A stretch of DNA of 13,214 bases from Bacillota bacterium (GCA_023459275.1 JAEWVC010000020.1:1-13214); one strand, 5' to 3'. Positions 1 through 7,212 are shown, counted from the stretch's first letter. The notes: generated by a model from the letters alone, not told the origin. Numbers and translations: made by a program.

Positions 1-75
1 TGGGGGGCAAACTGGGGGGGGGGGGCTTTTTTTAAAACACCCCCCCCCCGCACCCCGTCCCCAAAACTTTTATAT
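1..75. other. Low-complexity G-run/C-run segment at the window edge
   Basis: This stretch downstream of gatB contains a run of 12 G (14-25), then T7A4 (27-37), then a run of 10 C (40-49). The G and C runs are complementary, so they could fold into a hairpin downstream of gatB. No T-tract follows on the minus strand, so it is not a standard intrinsic terminator. Such runs at the end of a sequence are also typical of assembly or sequencing artefacts. No gene is visible here. Confidence 0.6.
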
Positions 76-1506
76 TTAGGACATGTGATCCAATTCTTCC
101 TGCAAAAGGGATTGCAGCTTCACGGGGTTGGCCTTGCCCTGGGTGAGGGCCATGGCCTGGCCCATCAGCGCCTTAGCCATGGTGAGCTTGCCCTTTTTGT
201 ATCCCTCCAGCATCTTGGGGTTGGCGGCCATGGCTTCCCGGACCGCTTTTTGAAGTACCTCCGTATCGCTCAATTGGTATAGGCCTTGTTCCCGCACAAT
301 TTCCTCCGGGTCGCAGTCGCGCTCCCACAAAAGGGCCAGCACCTTTTTCCCGGCGGAGGAGTTTACCTGCCCTTCCTCCAGCAGATCGGAAAGCTTAGCC
401 AGGTGGGCGGGGGCGATGGGGATACCGGTGCTCTCCGGGGGCAGCAGCCGGAAGATTTCCGTAATCAGCAGGTTGCACAGCGTGACGGGCGCCTTGGTGA
501 GCGCCGCGGCCTGCTCGAAATAGTCCGCGATCTCTTTCTGGCCGGTAAGCTGCTCGGCGGCGTAGGCGGAAAGCCCGTACCGCTCCATATAGAGCTCCTT
601 GCGCTCGTCCGGCAGCACCGGGATCTCTTTTTGAAGGGCCGCAATGCGCTCCGGCGGGGTTTCGATGGGCATCAGGTCCGGGTCGGGGAAATACCGGTAG
701 TCGTTGGCGTCCTCTTTTTTGCGCATGGAATACGTCTGGCCCGTGGCCTGGTCAAAGCGCCGGGTTTCCTGCACAATGGTTTCGCCCTTTTCCACGGCCT
801 CCACCTGGCGGGCATACTCCTGCTCGATGGCCTTCACAACCGACTGGAAGGAGTTCAGGTTCTTCATCTCCGTGCGGGTGTTCAGAACCGTTTCGGCCTT
901 TTTGCGCACCGAAAGGTTCACGTCGCAGCGAAGCGACCCTTCGTTCATCTTGCAGTCGGAGATGCCCGTGTAGGAAATTACGGCCTTGAGCTTTTGCAGA
1001 TAGGCCGCGGCCTCCTTGGACGAGCGGATGTCCGGCTCGGACACGATTTCAATCAGCGGCACGCCGCAGCGGTTGCAATCCACCAGCGTGCCCAGCTTGT
1101 CGTCATGGATCAGCTTGCCCGCGTCCTCCTCGATATGGATGCGGGTGATGCCGATGCGTTTTTCCCCTTCGGGTGTTTCAATCAGCAGATGGCCGTGGTG
1201 GCAAAGGGGCAGGTCGTACTGCGAAATCTGGTATGCCTTGGGCAGGTCGGGATAGAAGTAGTTCTTCCTGTCCTGCTTGGAATAGGGCTCGATTTGACAG
1301 TTGGTGGCCAGCCCGGCTTTGATGGCAAAGTTCACCACTTCCCTGTTCAATACCGGCAGCGTGCCGGGCATGCCCATGCACACCGGGCAGCACTGGGTGT
1401 TGGGCGCCGCGCCGAAATCCGTTGGGCAGGAACAGAAGATTTTGGATTTGGTTTTCAGCTCCACGTGCACTTCCAGGCCGATGACCATTTCATAGTCCTT
1501 GACCAT
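76..1506 (-). CDS. gatB: Asp-tRNA(Asn)/Glu-tRNA(Gln) amidotransferase subunit B
   Basis: GatB is the tRNA-binding kinase subunit of the cytosolic GatCAB amidotransferase. It activates the side chain of Asp or Glu mis-attached to tRNA(Asn) or tRNA(Gln) by phosphorylation and receives ammonia from GatA. The 476-residue length is normal for the family. The N-terminus carries the family core GLEVHVEL (residues 10-17). A cysteine cluster, C25, C27, C39, C40 and C43, matches the zinc site of bacterial GatB. The last roughly 150 residues look like the helical and YqeY-like tail that grips tRNA, ending intact at a TAA stop. The start ATG overlaps the gatA stop by one base (TAATG), so the two are probably translationally coupled. 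It is the last recognisable gene of the T-box operon within the window. Confidence 0.97.
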   Translation of the reverse strand: MVKDYEMVIGLEVHVELKTKSKIFCSCPTDFGAAPNTQCCPVCMGMPGTLPVLNREVVNFAIKAGLATNCQIEPYSKQDRKNYFYPDLPKAYQISQYDLPLCHHGHLLIETPEGEKRIGITRIHIEEDAGKLIHDDKLGTLVDCNRCGVPLIEIVSEPDIRSSKEAAAYLQKLKAVISYTGISDCKMNEGSLRCDVNLSVRKKAETVLNTRTEMKNLNSFQSVVKAIEQEYARQVEAVEKGETIVQETRRFDQATGQTYSMRKKEDANDYRYFPDPDLMPIETPPERIAALQKEIPVLPDERKELYMERYGLSAYAAEQLTGQKEIADYFEQAAALTKAPVTLCNLLITEIFRLLPPESTGIPIAPAHLAKLSDLLEEGQVNSSAGKKVLALLWERDCDPEEIVREQGLYQLSDTEVLQKAVREAMAANPKMLEGYKKGKLTMAKALMGQAMALTQGKANPVKLQSLLQEELDHMS

Positions 1507-2969
1507 TACAGTTCCACCTCCCCGAACGCGTGCCGGTTGTCCTGTTCGTAAGCGTTGGCGATGCGGTACAGCAGCGGCTCGGAGAAGGGCCGGCCGATCA
1601 GCTGCATGCCGATGGGCAGGCTGTTTGCATCCGCCCCGCAGGGAACGGACAGCCCCGGCAGCCCCGCGATGCTCACAGGTACCGTATAAATATCCCCCAG
1701 ATACATCTCCAGGGGGTTTTGGGTTTTTTCCCCCAGCTTGTAGGCGGTAGTGGGCGCCACGGGGGACAGGACCGCGTGGCAGGAGGCGAAGATGTCCGAA
1801 AACTCCTCCATGATCTTGGTGCGCACCTGCAGGGCTTTTTTGTAGTAGGCGTCAAAGTACCCGGCGCTTAGCGCAAAGGTGCCCAGCATGATCCGGCGCT
1901 TCACCTCCGGGCCGAAACCCTGGCTGCGGGTTTTGACATACAGATCATTGAGGTCCTCGTATTCCTCCGCCCGGAAGCCGTAGCGCACCCCGTCGAACCT
2001 GGCCAGGTTGCTGGAGGCCTCGGCGGAGGAGATCACGTAATAAGCGGGCAGCGCGTATTTCAGCGTAGGCAGCGAAACTTCCTTGATCTCTGCGCCTTGG
2101 GCCTCGTACCAGGCGGCCGCCTTTTGAACCGCGGCCTTGACGGAAGCGTTCAGCCCCTCTCCGAAAAACTCCTTGGGCACGGCGATCTGCAAGCCCTTGA
2201 CGCCCTTGCCAAGTTCCGCCGTGCAGTCGGGATACGCCCTTGAAACGCTGGTGGAATCCTTGGGGTCGTGGCCCCACAGCGCGTTCAATACCAGCGCGGA
2301 ATCCGGGACCGTTCTTGTCAGCGGGCCGATTTGGTCCAGGGAGGAGGCGAAGGCGATCAGCCCGAACCGGGACACGCTGCCATAGGTGGGCTTCATCCCC
2401 ACCACGCCGCAGAAGGAGGCCGGCTGGCGGATGGAGCCGCCGGTATCCGAACCCAGGGCGAAGGCTGCCTCGTTGGCCGCCACCGCCGCCGCCGGCCCGC
2501 CGGAGGAGCCGCCGGGGACCCGGCTTATATCCCTGGGGTTGCGGGTGATTTTCATGCTGGAATTTTCGGTGCTGGAGCCCATGGCGAACTCATCCATGTT
2601 GGCTTTGCCCAGCAGCACGGACCCCGCATCTTTCAGTTTCCGGTAGGCGGTGGCATCGTAAGGCGGCACGAAATTGTGGAGGATTTTGCTGGCGCAGGTG
2701 GTTTTGATCCCTGCGGTGCACACGTTGTCCTTGATGGCCATGGGAACGCCGCCAAGGGGCGGCAGGTCTTCCCCCGCCATCCGGCGTTTATCCATTTCCT
2801 CCGCTGTTTTGACCGCTTCTTCCCTTGTAACAGTCAAATATGCGCCGATTTGAGGTTCCGCCTCTTCTATCCGGTCCAAATAGGCCATTGCCGCCTCTTT
2901 GGCGGAAAGAGCCTTGGTTTTCATCAGCCCGGCAAGGTCCGTAACCGTCAGGCGTGTGATATCGTTCAT
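1506..2969 (-). CDS. gatA: Asp-tRNA(Asn)/Glu-tRNA(Gln) amidotransferase subunit A
   Basis: GatA is the glutaminase subunit of GatCAB. It releases ammonia from glutamine for transfer through a channel to the GatB active site. The 487-residue protein is full length for an amidase-signature enzyme. The catalytic Ser-cisSer-Lys triad is intact: K80 in GVPMAIKDN, S155 in GGSSGG and S179 in DTGGSIRQP. These lie one residue from the positions I recall for Staphylococcus aureus GatA. The ATG start follows a GGAGG ribosome binding site in the 12-base gap after the aspS-gatC stop. Order and spacing (gatC domain, gatA, gatB) match a classical gatCAB operon except that gatC is fused to aspS. Nothing suggests damage. 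Confidence 0.97.
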   Translation of the reverse strand: MNDITRLTVTDLAGLMKTKALSAKEAAMAYLDRIEEAEPQIGAYLTVTREEAVKTAEEMDKRRMAGEDLPPLGGVPMAIKDNVCTAGIKTTCASKILHNFVPPYDATAYRKLKDAGSVLLGKANMDEFAMGSSTENSSMKITRNPRDISRVPGGSSGGPAAAVAANEAAFALGSDTGGSIRQPASFCGVVGMKPTYGSVSRFGLIAFASSLDQIGPLTRTVPDSALVLNALWGHDPKDSTSVSRAYPDCTAELGKGVKGLQIAVPKEFFGEGLNASVKAAVQKAAAWYEAQGAEIKEVSLPTLKYALPAYYVISSAEASSNLARFDGVRYGFRAEEYEDLNDLYVKTRSQGFGPEVKRRIMLGTFALSAGYFDAYYKKALQVRTKIMEEFSDIFASCHAVLSPVAPTTAYKLGEKTQNPLEMYLGDIYTVPVSIAGLPGLSVPCGADANSLPIGMQLIGRPFSEPLLYRIANAYEQDNRHAFGEVEL

Positions 2970-2981
2970 GTTCGCTCCTCC

Positions 2982-5057
2982 TTACTCCACCGTGCGGGGA
3001 ACGGTGATAAAGCCGTCCTCCCTGGTGGGGGCGCTTTCAAGCAGCGTGTCCCGGTCAAACACTTGAAAGGGAATGTCCTCCCGAAGCACATTGCTCACCG
3101 GCACCACGTGGGCGGTGATGGGTACATTTTCGGTGTCCACCTCCGAAAGCTGGTCGGCAAAGGCGATGATGGCCTTCAGTTCGCCGCTCATACGCTTTTG
3201 CTCCTGGGGGGTCAAATACAGCTTGGCCAGCGCCGCCACCTGCTCTACCTGGATTTGAGGGGCTTCCTTGCGGTGGTGGGCCGTCTCCTCACCCTTGGAG
3301 ATACCCAGCTTCAAAACGTCCAGCTGCGCCTGGTCCACATAATCCGGGGCCTTGGTCATCAGGCAGGAGGCGTCCTTTGTTTTGGGGAAGGCGATCACCT
3401 CCCGCAGGGAGTCCGCCCCGATGAAAAGCATCACCAGCCGGTCCAGCCCGAAAGCGAACCCGCCGTGGGGCGGCGTGCCGTACTGGAAGGCCTTCAGCAA
3501 AAATCCGAAGCGGTTTTCCGCCTCTTCCTTGGAGAAGCCCAGACCTTCGAATACCTTCTCCTGCACATCCCTTTGGGAAATCCTGATGGAGCCGCTGCCC
3601 AGCTCCACGCCGTTTAAGACCACGTCATACGCCTGGGCGCGGACCCGGCCGGGGTCGCTTACAAGGTATGGAAGGTCCTCCGAATGGGGCATGGTGAAAG
3701 GGTGGTGGCAGGCCACGAACCGGTTTTCCTCCTCGGAGTATTCAAACTCCGGGAAATCCGTAACCAGCAGGAACTGAAAATCATCCTTCCGGCGCAGCCC
3801 CAGCATGTCCCCCACCGCAAGGCGAAGCCCGCACAGCACCCGGCAAACCGTTTGAAAGGTATCGGCGCAAAAGAGGATGAAATCGCCGGGCTTGGCGTCC
3901 ATCCGCTCAAGCAATGCTTGAAATTCCGCCTTGGTGAAGTATTTTTGCAGGATGGAGTTGATCTCTCCGTTTTCCCTGATCAGGATCCAGGCCATGCCCT
4001 TGGCCCCCAGGGAGACCGCCTTGTCGGTCAGCTCTTCAATGGTGCTTCTTGCAAACCTTTCCCCGCAGCCAACGCAGTTGATGGCCCGCACCAATCCGCC
4101 CTGATTGACGGCCTTCTGGAATACGGAGAAGGAGCAGTCCTTGGCCAAATCCGTCAGGTCTACGATGGGGAAATCAAAACGCAGGTCCGGCTTGTCGCTG
4201 CCGTAGCGGTCCATGGCCTCCTGCCAGGTAACGCGCAAAAAGGGGTGGGGCAGGCCGCGGCCCATGACCCTTTCGAAGATGTAGGTAAACAGCCTGACAA
4301 GATGCGCAAGCACATCCTCCTGGTCCACAAAGGACATTTCCATGTCCACCTGGGTAAACTCCGGCTGGCGGTCGGCCCGCAGGTCCTCATCCCTGAAGCA
4401 GCGGGCGATCTGGTAATACTTGTCGATCCCGCCCACCATCAATAACTGCTTAAAGATTTGCGGGCTCTGGGGCAGCGCGTAGAAGGTGCCGGGATGCACC
4501 CGGCTGGGCACCAGGTAATCCCTGGCGCCTTCCGGGGTGGACTTGGTTAGGATGGGCGTCTCCACCTGCAAAAAACCGTCCGCGGACAGGTAATCTTCCG
4601 CAGCCTTCTGCACCAGATGGCGGAATTTCAGGGCGTTCAATACCGCCGGGCGGCGGATGTCCAAAAAGCGGTACTGCAGCCGAAGCTCTTCCCGCACCTT
4701 GGTATCCTCCTCCAGGGAGAAGGGAAGGGGCTTGGCTACGGACAGCACTTCCAGGGCTTCCGCCTTCATTTCCACCGTGCCGGTGAGCAGCTTCGGGTTT
4801 ACCGTCTCCGCGTCCCGAAGGCGGATGAGACCGGATACCATGATCACCGACTGTATACGCAGCCCTTCCGCCTGCTGGAAGTGCTCCGGCGGCACGTTGC
4901 GGGCGTCGAACACCACCTGCAAAACGCCCTCCCGGTCCTTCAGGTCAATAAACAGCACACCGCCCATGTCCCGCTTGTTCAGCACCCACCCCGCGGCGGT
5001 GGCCTGCATCCCGATATGTTCCTCCCGGAAAGCCCCGCAATAATGCGTGCGCTTCAA
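2982..5057 (-). CDS. aspS-gatC: Aspartyl-tRNA synthetase fused to amidotransferase subunit GatC
   Basis: This 691-residue frame joins two proteins. Residues 1-105 are the OB-fold anticodon-binding domain of AspRS. Residues about 130-580 form the class II catalytic core: motif 2 includes CFRDEDLRADRQPEF (220-234), a bacterial GAD-type insertion spans about 290-420, and motif 3 is GGFAFGLDRLVML (532-544). A 15-20 residue polar linker (about 585-600) leads to a complete GatC (about 600-691) with the marks LAKLYLTPQE, EVDTENVPITAH, NVLRED and a VP near the C-terminus. GatC normally stands alone at about 95 residues, clamping GatA to GatB. I recall this architecture as a known bifunctional family (PRK12820). 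The start is TTG, chosen because AGGAGG lies 8 bases upstream. The fusion would hold the enzyme making Asp-tRNA(Asn) next to the one amidating it, which is inference. Residue 31 is Met (see findings). Confidence 0.95.
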   Translation of the reverse strand: MKRTHYCGAFREEHIGMQATAAGWVLNKRDMGGVLFIDLKDREGVLQVVFDARNVPPEHFQQAEGLRIQSVIMVSGLIRLRDAETVNPKLLTGTVEMKAEALEVLSVAKPLPFSLEEDTKVREELRLQYRFLDIRRPAVLNALKFRHLVQKAAEDYLSADGFLQVETPILTKSTPEGARDYLVPSRVHPGTFYALPQSPQIFKQLLMVGGIDKYYQIARCFRDEDLRADRQPEFTQVDMEMSFVDQEDVLAHLVRLFTYIFERVMGRGLPHPFLRVTWQEAMDRYGSDKPDLRFDFPIVDLTDLAKDCSFSVFQKAVNQGGLVRAINCVGCGERFARSTIEELTDKAVSLGAKGMAWILIRENGEINSILQKYFTKAEFQALLERMDAKPGDFILFCADTFQTVCRVLCGLRLAVGDMLGLRRKDDFQFLLVTDFPEFEYSEEENRFVACHHPFTMPHSEDLPYLVSDPGRVRAQAYDVVLNGVELGSGSIRISQRDVQEKVFEGLGFSKEEAENRFGFLLKAFQYGTPPHGGFAFGLDRLVMLFIGADSLREVIAFPKTKDASCLMTKAPDYVDQAQLDVLKLGISKGEETAHHRKEAPQIQVEQVAALAKLYLTPQEQKRMSGELKAIIAFADQLSEVDTENVPITAHVVPVSNVLREDIPFQVFDRDTLLESAPTREDGFITVPRTVE

Positions 5058-5065
5058 TGTGCCTT

Positions 5066-5071
5066 CCTCCT
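5066..5071 (-). promoter_or_regulatory. Ribosome binding site deciding the TTG start of aspS-gatC
   Basis: On the minus strand AGGAGG is followed by 8 bases and then TTG at 5055-5057. No in-frame ATG lies in a comparable position; the next in-frame Met is residue 17, inside the conserved N-terminal fold. An ATG 22 bases upstream of the TTG is out of frame. Confidence 0.85.
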
Positions 5072-5098
5072 TTATCCATCCCGGCGTAAATTTTGTAT

Positions 5099-5144
5099 AA
5101 AAAAACGCCCTTCAATCCCTTGCTCTTGCTCGGGACGAAAGACG
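5099..5144 (-). terminator. Intrinsic terminator of the T-box leader
   Basis: The minus strand reads CGTCTTTCGTCCC, a 12-base loop, then GGGATTGAAGGGCG followed by seven T. The arms pair over 13 positions, with some G-U pairs and one bulged base. It lies just downstream of the T-box motif, so it is the regulated terminator that competes with the antiterminator. Confidence 0.9.
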
Positions 5145-5405
5145 ATGTCTTGCGCGGTGCCACCCCACTGGGCCGAAGCCCTCCTCATCAGCAACGGCAG
5201 GATATATCCCGCGATTGCCTCCGGCGAAAACGGGCCGGTCCCGTCCAAGTCTACCGGGCTTGCGCCTTTCGGTTGGCAGCTCAAGGCTGTTCTTCCCCGG
5301 AAGCTCCGTGCCGCCCTTTCACCTTCCGGCGGCTCTCTTGTGACGGAAAATTTCCGGCTACTCTTCCTCTCATCGCTTTGGGGCGAAACCGCCCCTATGA
5401 GATTT
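5099..5405 (-). promoter_or_regulatory. T-box riboswitch leader, GAAC (Glu/Asn) specifier
   Basis: The transcribed leader of the aspS-gatC/gatA/gatB operon has the conserved T-box parts in order. An AGTA-type stem I motif (AGAGGAAGAGTAG, 5358-5370) is followed by the distal stem I segment with GGTGAAAGG (5310-5338). The specifier region GAAGAACAG has GAAC at 5289-5292. A UUCG-capped stem III (GGGC-TTCG-GCCC) sits just before the T-box GGGGTGGCACCGCG (5153-5166), which differs from the usual consensus only in its first base. The UGGC bulge would pair with a tRNA ending GCCA, consistent with discriminator G73 as in tRNA(Asn), tRNA(Asp) and many tRNA(Glu). Uncharged tRNA should stabilise the antiterminator and switch the operon on. 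AAC (Asn) is the best single specifier, with GAA overlapping it. Confidence 0.93.
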
Positions 5406-5411
5406 GAGGGT

Positions 5412-5440
5412 ATTATACCCGCAAACCCGGGGCTTGTCAA
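5412..5440 (-). promoter_or_regulatory. Consensus sigma-A promoter of the aspS-gatC operon
   Basis: A perfect TTGACA (5435-5440) and a perfect TATAAT (5412-5417) are separated by exactly 17 bases on the minus strand. Transcription should start near 5405. A promoter this strong fits control by attenuation in the T-box rather than at initiation. Confidence 0.93.
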
Positions 5441-5453
5441 CGGGAGTTGCTGG

Positions 5454-5489
5454 CGGGAGGGGAGATTTTTGTAAAAATCTCCCCTCCCG
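5454..5489. terminator. Perfect 17-bp hairpin between yaiI and the T-box operon
   Basis: Arms 5454-5470 and 5473-5489 are perfectly complementary over 17 bp around a 2-base centre: G/C-rich at the base and A5/T5 at the tip. It lies downstream of yaiI and just upstream of the next minus-strand promoter, so it probably insulates the two units. No T-tract follows the stem, so its efficiency as an intrinsic terminator is uncertain. Confidence 0.6.
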
Positions 5490-5545
5490 TATCCACCTCT
5501 CAAAAACTTCATAAGGGGAATTCCGAACATTTTGCGGGACATTTG

Positions 5546-5989
5546 TCAAAAACCCGCAAGTTCCTGAAGCAGCGTGTCCAGCGCCTTTTGAAACGCTTCG
5601 TCCTGGGCGTTGTCCCGCTTCTTCGGGCCCCGCACATGCCCGCCGGCCCGCAAGCGTTTTTTCGTTTCATGGCGCTGGTTCAAAAGCGGCAGCAGGTTTT
5701 CGTCGGTGTAGCGCAGCCCGTCCTGCCGGAGCACATGCGCGCCCTTGGCCAGGCACATGGCGGCCAGCCCGTAATCCTGGGTGATCACCACATCCCCCTT
5801 GAAAACGCGGTTGACCAGCGCAAAATCCACGCTGTCCGCCCCGCGCATCACCGTGACCACCGTAACATCCGCCCGGGCGTATTCGTGGGCGCTGTCGCAA
5901 AACAGCGTCACAGGCACCCGGAAGCGCTTCGCGGCCGCAATGGCGATGTCCGTGACCGGGCAGGCGTCCGCGTCAATGAGCAGGTTCAT
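5546..5989 (-). CDS. YaiI/YqxD family (DUF188) protein
   Basis: This 147-residue protein belongs to the UPF0178/DUF188 family (E. coli YaiI, B. subtilis YqxD), judged from its opening MNLLIDADACPV and the conserved acidic and basic positions that follow (VVITQDYGLA, LRYTDEN, and RGPKKRDN near the C-terminus). The family is thought to have a PIN/NYN-like nuclease fold, but no firm function is known to me. Length is normal. The start is the internal Met preceding NLLIDAD, with a GGAAGGGAAGGGAA ribosome binding region just upstream; the ATG eight codons earlier has no such site. It is divergent from the P-loop gene starting at 6043, with 53 bases between the two starts. Confidence 0.9.
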   Translation of the reverse strand: MNLLIDADACPVTDIAIAAAKRFRVPVTLFCDSAHEYARADVTVVTVMRGADSVDFALVNRVFKGDVVITQDYGLAAMCLAKGAHVLRQDGLRYTDENLLPLLNQRHETKKRLRAGGHVRGPKKRDNAQDEAFQKALDTLLQELAGF

Positions 5990-6014
5990 GGTTCCCTTCC
6001 CTTCCGCATACAAT
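5985..6014 (+). promoter_or_regulatory. Possible promoter of the P-loop ATPase gene
   Basis: TTCATG (5985-5990), an 18-base spacer and TACAAT (6009-6014) resemble a sigma-A promoter, although the -35 matches at only about half of its positions. It would overlap the start of the divergent yaiI gene. Confidence 0.35.
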
Positions 6015-6042
6015 GCTCCATCATCAAAAAGGAGTATCCGTC

Positions 6043-7122
6043 ATGATGAATGCGCGCCATTATTTTCCCGGGGGCCATACCAGCCAGGGGTATTTCAGCC
6101 GGTTTGCCCATATTCTGCCCAGGGACCAGGTAAGGCGCAAGATTATTCTCAAGGGCGGCCCCGGTGTAGGCAAAAGCACGCTGATGAGCCGCGTGGCCGA
6201 GGAATTGCAGGCCCTTGGCCAGGCTGTGGAAATCTTCCATTGCTCCGCCGATCCCGATAGCCTGGACGGTGTCGCCGCACCCGGCCTTGGCTTTGCCATG
6301 ATAGACGGCACGGCGCCCCACATTGTGGACCCTGTGCTACCTGGGGCGGCGGACGGGATCCTGAACCTTGGCGAATGCCTCAACGAGGAGTTGCTGGAAA
6401 AAAGCCGCTATCTCATCCGGGAAGCCATGGAGGAGATCGCCAGATGCTTTTTGCAGGCGTATGATTATTTGAGCGCGGCCGCGCCGCTTTTGGCGGGCAG
6501 CACCAGGGAGTGGCGGGAGCGCACGCCTCCCGGCGCCATGGAGGCCCTGGGGCAGGCGCTGGCGGACAGGTGGCTGCCGGAGGGAGAGGGCTGCGCTCGG
6601 GAACGGGAACTGTTTGCGCAGGCGTATACCCCCCACGGCCTTGTCTCCTTTTTGCCTACGCTTCTGCTAGACCGGGCCGCCTGCATCGCCGCTCCCTGGG
6701 GGCTTTCCCCGCATCCGCTGCTTCAAAGGCTCCGGGATACGGCCCTTGACAGGAAAATCCCCGTGCTGTCGCTGTACCACCCGCTGCTGCCCAATGAATT
6801 GAGCCATTTGAACTTTCCCACCCTGTCCTTAAGCGTTGTCACAGGGGCGGTAGAAGCGCCTGCGGAGACCGTAAACCTGCAGGAAGCCTTGTCCCTGGCC
6901 CAGGGGTTGAGCCGGGAGCAGGCCTTCAACCGCAACGCCCACGAGCTGCTTTTGCAGCGGGCTGTGGAAAGCTTGCGGGAAGCCAAGCAGCGCCAGGATG
7001 ACCTGGAAAAACGGTATGCCGCCGCCATGGATTTTGACCGCTGGGAAAAAGAACGCCTCCGGGTGATGGAAACCATACGTGGCCTTTGCGCCGGTGCGCC
7101 CATTCCTGACCCGGAGTTTTGA
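6043..7122 (+). CDS. Internally duplicated P-loop ATPase, second half lacking Walker A
   Basis: This 359-residue predicted cytosolic ATPase or nucleotide kinase has a clear Walker A, GGPGVGKST (residues 38-46, K44). It is followed by FHCSADPDSLDG and by APGLGFAMIDGTAPH, where a Walker B-like strand ends in Asp. It resembles a clostridial family I recall as PRK06851, of unknown role. The protein is a tandem duplication: the opening FPGGHTSQGYFSRF aligns with FAQAYTPHGLVSFL in the second half, and PGLGFAMIDG aligns with PTLSLSVVTG. In the second half the loop reads APWGLSPHPLL, so the GKS/T is gone. The start is the ATG at 6043, 8 bases after AAAAAGGAG; an upstream in-frame ATG at 6013 has no site. 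It is the only plus-strand gene in the window. No partner gene suggests a role. Confidence 0.85.
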   Translation: MMNARHYFPGGHTSQGYFSRFAHILPRDQVRRKIILKGGPGVGKSTLMSRVAEELQALGQAVEIFHCSADPDSLDGVAAPGLGFAMIDGTAPHIVDPVLPGAADGILNLGECLNEELLEKSRYLIREAMEEIARCFLQAYDYLSAAAPLLAGSTREWRERTPPGAMEALGQALADRWLPEGEGCARERELFAQAYTPHGLVSFLPTLLLDRAACIAAPWGLSPHPLLQRLRDTALDRKIPVLSLYHPLLPNELSHLNFPTLSLSVVTGAVEAPAETVNLQEALSLAQGLSREQAFNRNAHELLLQRAVESLREAKQRQDDLEKRYAAAMDFDRWEKERLRVMETIRGLCAGAPIPDPEF

Positions 7123-7148
7123 AAATCCTTAACCGTATGATAACATGA

Positions 7149-7187
7149 TAAAAGGCTGCCTCCTCGCGTTTCGCTTTGAGACAGCCT
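7149..7187 (-). terminator. Terminator downstream of rpmB
   Basis: AGGCTG (7153-7158) pairs with CAGCCT (7182-7187), extended inward by CTC/GAG after one mismatch. On the minus strand the stem is followed by TTTTAT, which fits termination of rpmB. Its location 31 bases after the plus-strand P-loop gene means it may also slow transcription from that side, but the plus side lacks a T-tract. Confidence 0.75.
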
Positions 7188-7212
7188 CATAGGTTACGTA
7201 TCAGGAAAGGAA

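Noticed and set aside
286..1551. A 421-codon open frame on the plus strand
   Set aside because: It lies wholly antisense to gatB, has no family resemblance, and is a by-product of GC-rich codon use in the real gene.
2268..3617. A 449-codon open frame on the plus strand
   Set aside because: It is antisense to gatA and the 3' part of aspS-gatC, whose motifs are unmistakable; no plausible protein features.
5072..5542. Open frames across the aspS upstream region
   Set aside because: The region is explained by a consensus promoter, a T-box leader and a terminator; the frames cross these elements and lack ribosome binding sites.
5546..7122. A toxin-antitoxin or defence pair formed by the YaiI protein and the P-loop ATPase
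   Set aside because: The genes are divergent, each belongs to a widespread housekeeping-type family, and no defence-like features are seen.
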